The notes beneath the pieces are model-generated. The model saw nothing but the letters and a program-made list of their open reading frames with translations. It did no database searches and had not been told where the DNA came from. Source: Symbiodinium natans (Eukaryota; Sar; Dinophyceae; Suessiales; Symbiodiniaceae). From it: a DNA stretch of 47,500 nt. Positions within the stretch are counted from its first letter, which is position 1. Each line of letters starts with the position of its first letter. The stretch spans positions 937,701 through 985,200 of the forward strand of contig CAJNDS010000324.1 of the NCBI GenBank assembly GCA_905221605.1, written 5' to 3'. Positions 45,602 through 47,500 of this stretch are shown piece by piece. The position numbers and the translations under genes are program-made.

Positions 45602-45937
45602 GGTTTAGGGTTTAGGGTTTAGGGTTTGGGGTTTGGGGTTTGGGGTTTGGGGTTTGGGGTTTGGGGTTTGGGGTTTGGGGTTTGGGGTTTAGGGTTTAGG
45701 GTTTGGGGTTTGGGGTTGGGGTTTGGGGTTTGGGGTTTAGGGGGTTTGGGGTTTGGGGTTTAGGTTTTAGGGTTTGGGGTTTGGGGTTTGGGGTTTGGGG
45801 TTTGGGGTTTGGGGTTTGGGGTTTGGGGTTTGGGGTTTGGGTTTTGGGGTTTGGGGTTTAGGGTTTAGGGTTTGGGGTTTGGGGTTTAGGGTTTAGGGTT
45901 TAGGGTTTTAGGGTTTAGGGTTTAGGGTTTAGGGTTT
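45602..45937. repeat. TTTGGGG/TTTAGGG mixed array (about 47 units)
   Basis: Blocks of TTTGGGG alternate with blocks of TTTAGGG. It is the G-rich-strand counterpart of the CCCCAAA array at 3163. Confidence 0.97.
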
Positions 45938-45997
45938 CGGCTCGGTGAAGAAACTTTGGTGATCGTGATGGCTGAAACCTTTACTTGTCTCACATAG

Positions 45998-46050
45998 GCC
46001 TGTCGGGTATTTGGGGCTTGGAACCGGAGATCTTCTGCCGACAGCTCTGT
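45998..46050 (+). CDS. Candidate mini-exon
   Basis: CTTGTCTCACATAG is a good acceptor; 2-nt lead, LSGIWGLEPEIFCRQLCVWR, ending at a long G run. The donor is unclear. Confidence 0.5.
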
Positions 46051-46300
46051 GTGTGGCGAGGGGGGGGGGGGGGGGGTTGTTCAACAGTTCAACCCCTACA
46101 CGATACGCCAGCAAACGCAGAGGCTTCTTTGAAATTCGCTGATCTTTCACTCCTGAGTTCGGGCGTAAGGAAAGATTTGGGGGTTAGGGGGTACCCTCTT
46201 GGGGTCCTTGTTATAAGGGAATCCTACTATTTAGGGGGTTCTATCCCTAAGCCCTACACACATAAGGGCCCTTAAACTCCAGAAGCTTCTGACTTGAGAG

Positions 46301-46328
46301 CATGCATGCCCGCGAAGCAGCCCCCGTG
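46301..46328 (+). CDS. Weak micro-exon candidate
   Basis: GACTTGAGAG acceptor, then MHAREAAPV and GTGTTT donor. Too short to judge. Confidence 0.25.
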
Positions 46329-46554
46329 GTGTTTTGGAGTTTAGGGGTTTTAGGGTTTCAGGGTTTAGGGTTTAGTGCGGGGAGGCTGGCTTCTCAGGGT
46401 TTAATTCTCTTAGGTTTGGGCTACCCCAACACCCCACAGCGCTATACCCTGAACCCTAAACCTTAAACACCTAAACCCTAAACCTTAAACACCTAAACCC
46501 TAAACCCTGAACCCTTACTGAAGCCAGCTTGGTCCCCCTCAATTTCTTGCACAG

Positions 46555-46632
46555 CTGCTGGAGGAGCGCCTCTTACAGCCCAAAGGCAAGAGCCAGCCGA
46601 GCGCGTGCGAATCTCAGTTGGTGGAGGCCTAG
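46555..46632 (+). CDS. Candidate terminal exon
   Basis: CAATTTCTTGCACAG is a classical acceptor; phase 0, 25 codons to TAG: LLEERLLQPKGKSQPSACES, then QLVEA. Composition clearly coding. Family unknown. Confidence 0.6.
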   Translation: MLEERLLQPKGKSQPSACESQLVEA

Positions 46633-46762
46633 AGCTTTGGGAGGTTTAGGATTTGAGGTTTTGGGCTTAGGGTTTGGGGTTTAGGTTTAGGGTTTAGGGT
46701 TATGGTTTTCGGGTTCAGGGTTTTGGGTTTAAGGCTTTTAGGGGTTTCGGGTTTGTGTTCAG

Positions 46763-46864
46763 TGCATCAACAGCATGGTTTCGCTTTGCCGTGTGCCAAG
46801 ATGCAGGAGCCTAAATCAGAACCAACTTTATCCCCGAAACCCCAAACCTATAATATGGTTATGA
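46763..46864 (+). CDS. Candidate terminal exon
   Basis: TTTGTGTTCAG acceptor, phase 0, CINSMVSLCRVPRCRSLNQN, then QLYPRNPKPIIWL and TGA. A second frame is open. Confidence 0.4.
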   Translation, partial: CINSMVSLCRVPRCRSLNQNQLYPRNPKPIIWL

Positions 46865-47044
46865 CATATAAAGTTAAACTCCCTAAACCGTAAACTGTCT
46901 AGTGATCATATACAAATACAAAATGCCTTTAAACACCCCAGGCAAATTCCTCTAGAGTCTTCAGGTTTTTGGCGGTGGGCCATCGAGGAGCCTAGGAAAA
47001 AACCCTGCGCGACAGAACAAAGAAGCGGGGCTTAGGGTTTTGGG

Positions 47045-47138
47045 GGGTTTAGGGTTTAGGGTTTAGGGTTTAGGGTTTAGGGTTTAGGGTTTAGGGTTTA
47101 GGGTTTAGGGTTTAGGGTTTAGGGTTTAGGGTTTAGGG
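47045..47138. repeat. TTTAGGG array (about 13 units)
   Basis: Perfect heptamers, followed by a C/T-rich tract (47150-47185). Confidence 0.95.
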
Positions 47139-47294
47139 AAACTACACCCTCGCCCCCCCCCTCCCCCCCCTCCCCTCCCCCCGCTCCCCCGATGGCAAAA
47201 AGCAGCTCTCTAGGCACCCGAAGCTGTTAAAACCCTCAACTAAAACTCTTGGAGGCCTGGAGCCTGAACTTGTAAACTCAACGAGCCCGAAACT

Positions 47295-47500
47295 GGAAAC
47301 AACCCTAAACCCCAAGCCCCAAACCCGAAACCCCCCAAACCCTTAACCCCAAACCCCAAACCCTAAACTCCAAACCCCAAACCCCAAACCCCAAACCCTA
47401 AACCCTAAACCCCAAACCCCAAACCCCAAACCCCAAACCCCAAACCCTAAACCCCAAACCCAACCCTAAACCCTAAACCTAACCCTAACCCCCCTAAACC
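47295..47500. repeat. CCCTAAA/CCCCAAA mixed array at window end
   Basis: Mixed CCCTAAA, CCCCAAA and AACCCTAACCC units run to the window edge. Confidence 0.95.

Noticed and set aside
1-47500. Interpretation as a chromosome end or telomere fusion
   Set aside because: Arrays are short, in both orientations, separated by coding-like islands and fit intron positions; a subtelomere or fusion would not track exon boundaries.

Overview
The window looks like nuclear DNA of a dinoflagellate, most likely a symbiodiniacean or close relative. Reasons: (1) the Arabidopsis-type telomere heptamer TTTAGGG/CCCTAAA and its variants (CCCCAAA, CCCCTAAA, CTTAGGG, CCCTATA) fill much of the non-coding sequence in both orientations; (2) coding sequence is cut into very short exons (about 22-190 nt); (3) apparent introns use GT, GC and GA donors and end in AG, usually followed by G; (4) the ubiquitin-like plus ankyrin protein near 42-43 kb has the N-terminal style common in Symbiodiniaceae. 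No bacterial operon, phage, CRISPR array or rRNA was seen, and no tRNA was recognised. There are no long ORFs over most of the window because exons are tiny, so almost all long 'ORFs' are repeat translations or shadows.

Layout. 0-6 kb: a few candidate exons (one with a Val-Gln repeat), telomere-like arrays, a 200-bp CCCCAAA array and a tandem block of a repeat-element end. 6-13 kb: low-complexity tracts, small foldback elements, and mini-exons on the plus strand, among them a pair (8560, 9758) that may join into one 'VVIRGLV...LNGRLGRLVR' module and two Glu-rich terminal exons. 13-17.6 kb: further candidate exons, mostly plus strand, some minus. 17.7-39.6 kb: the main gene. About twenty plus-strand micro-exons can be lined up in order with anaphase-promoting complex subunit 1 (APC1/ANAPC1) from its proteasome/cyclosome repeats into its C-terminal part (landmarks: 'GHGSDVPGLADL', 'INTSITAPGG', 'LDYVR', 'IMWDTIEPTAEWL', 'LGLRFAGT', 'LSLAMVMAG', 'HMATHMAIGWLCLGGGRYT', 'SSVTDNRCHLQ', 'AFRHLYALAA', 'SESFWPV'). 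Reading phases agree across many of the joins. Between them lie other candidate exons that I cannot assign, and two islands free of telomeric repeats: a broken, intronless ADP-ribosyltransferase-like gene (28.6-29.3 kb) and an intact 117-residue protein with a signal-peptide-like start (40.0-40.3 kb). 42.0-43.1 kb: a three-exon ubiquitin-like/ankyrin gene whose two introns resemble each other. 43-47.5 kb: more arrays (including about 330 bp of TTTGGGG) and scattered candidate exons, one of them minus strand and Cys-rich.

The unifying pattern is that the telomere-like repeats sit inside introns. Most donors of the APC1 chain are followed by G-rich TTTAGGG-type repeats and most acceptors are preceded by CCCTAAA-type repeats, so each intron could fold on itself and bring its splice sites together. 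In many cases the heptamer itself supplies the donor (G^GTTTAG) or acceptor (TTTAG^G). All exon boundaries are hand-read from sequence and approximate; transcript evidence is needed for exact models.
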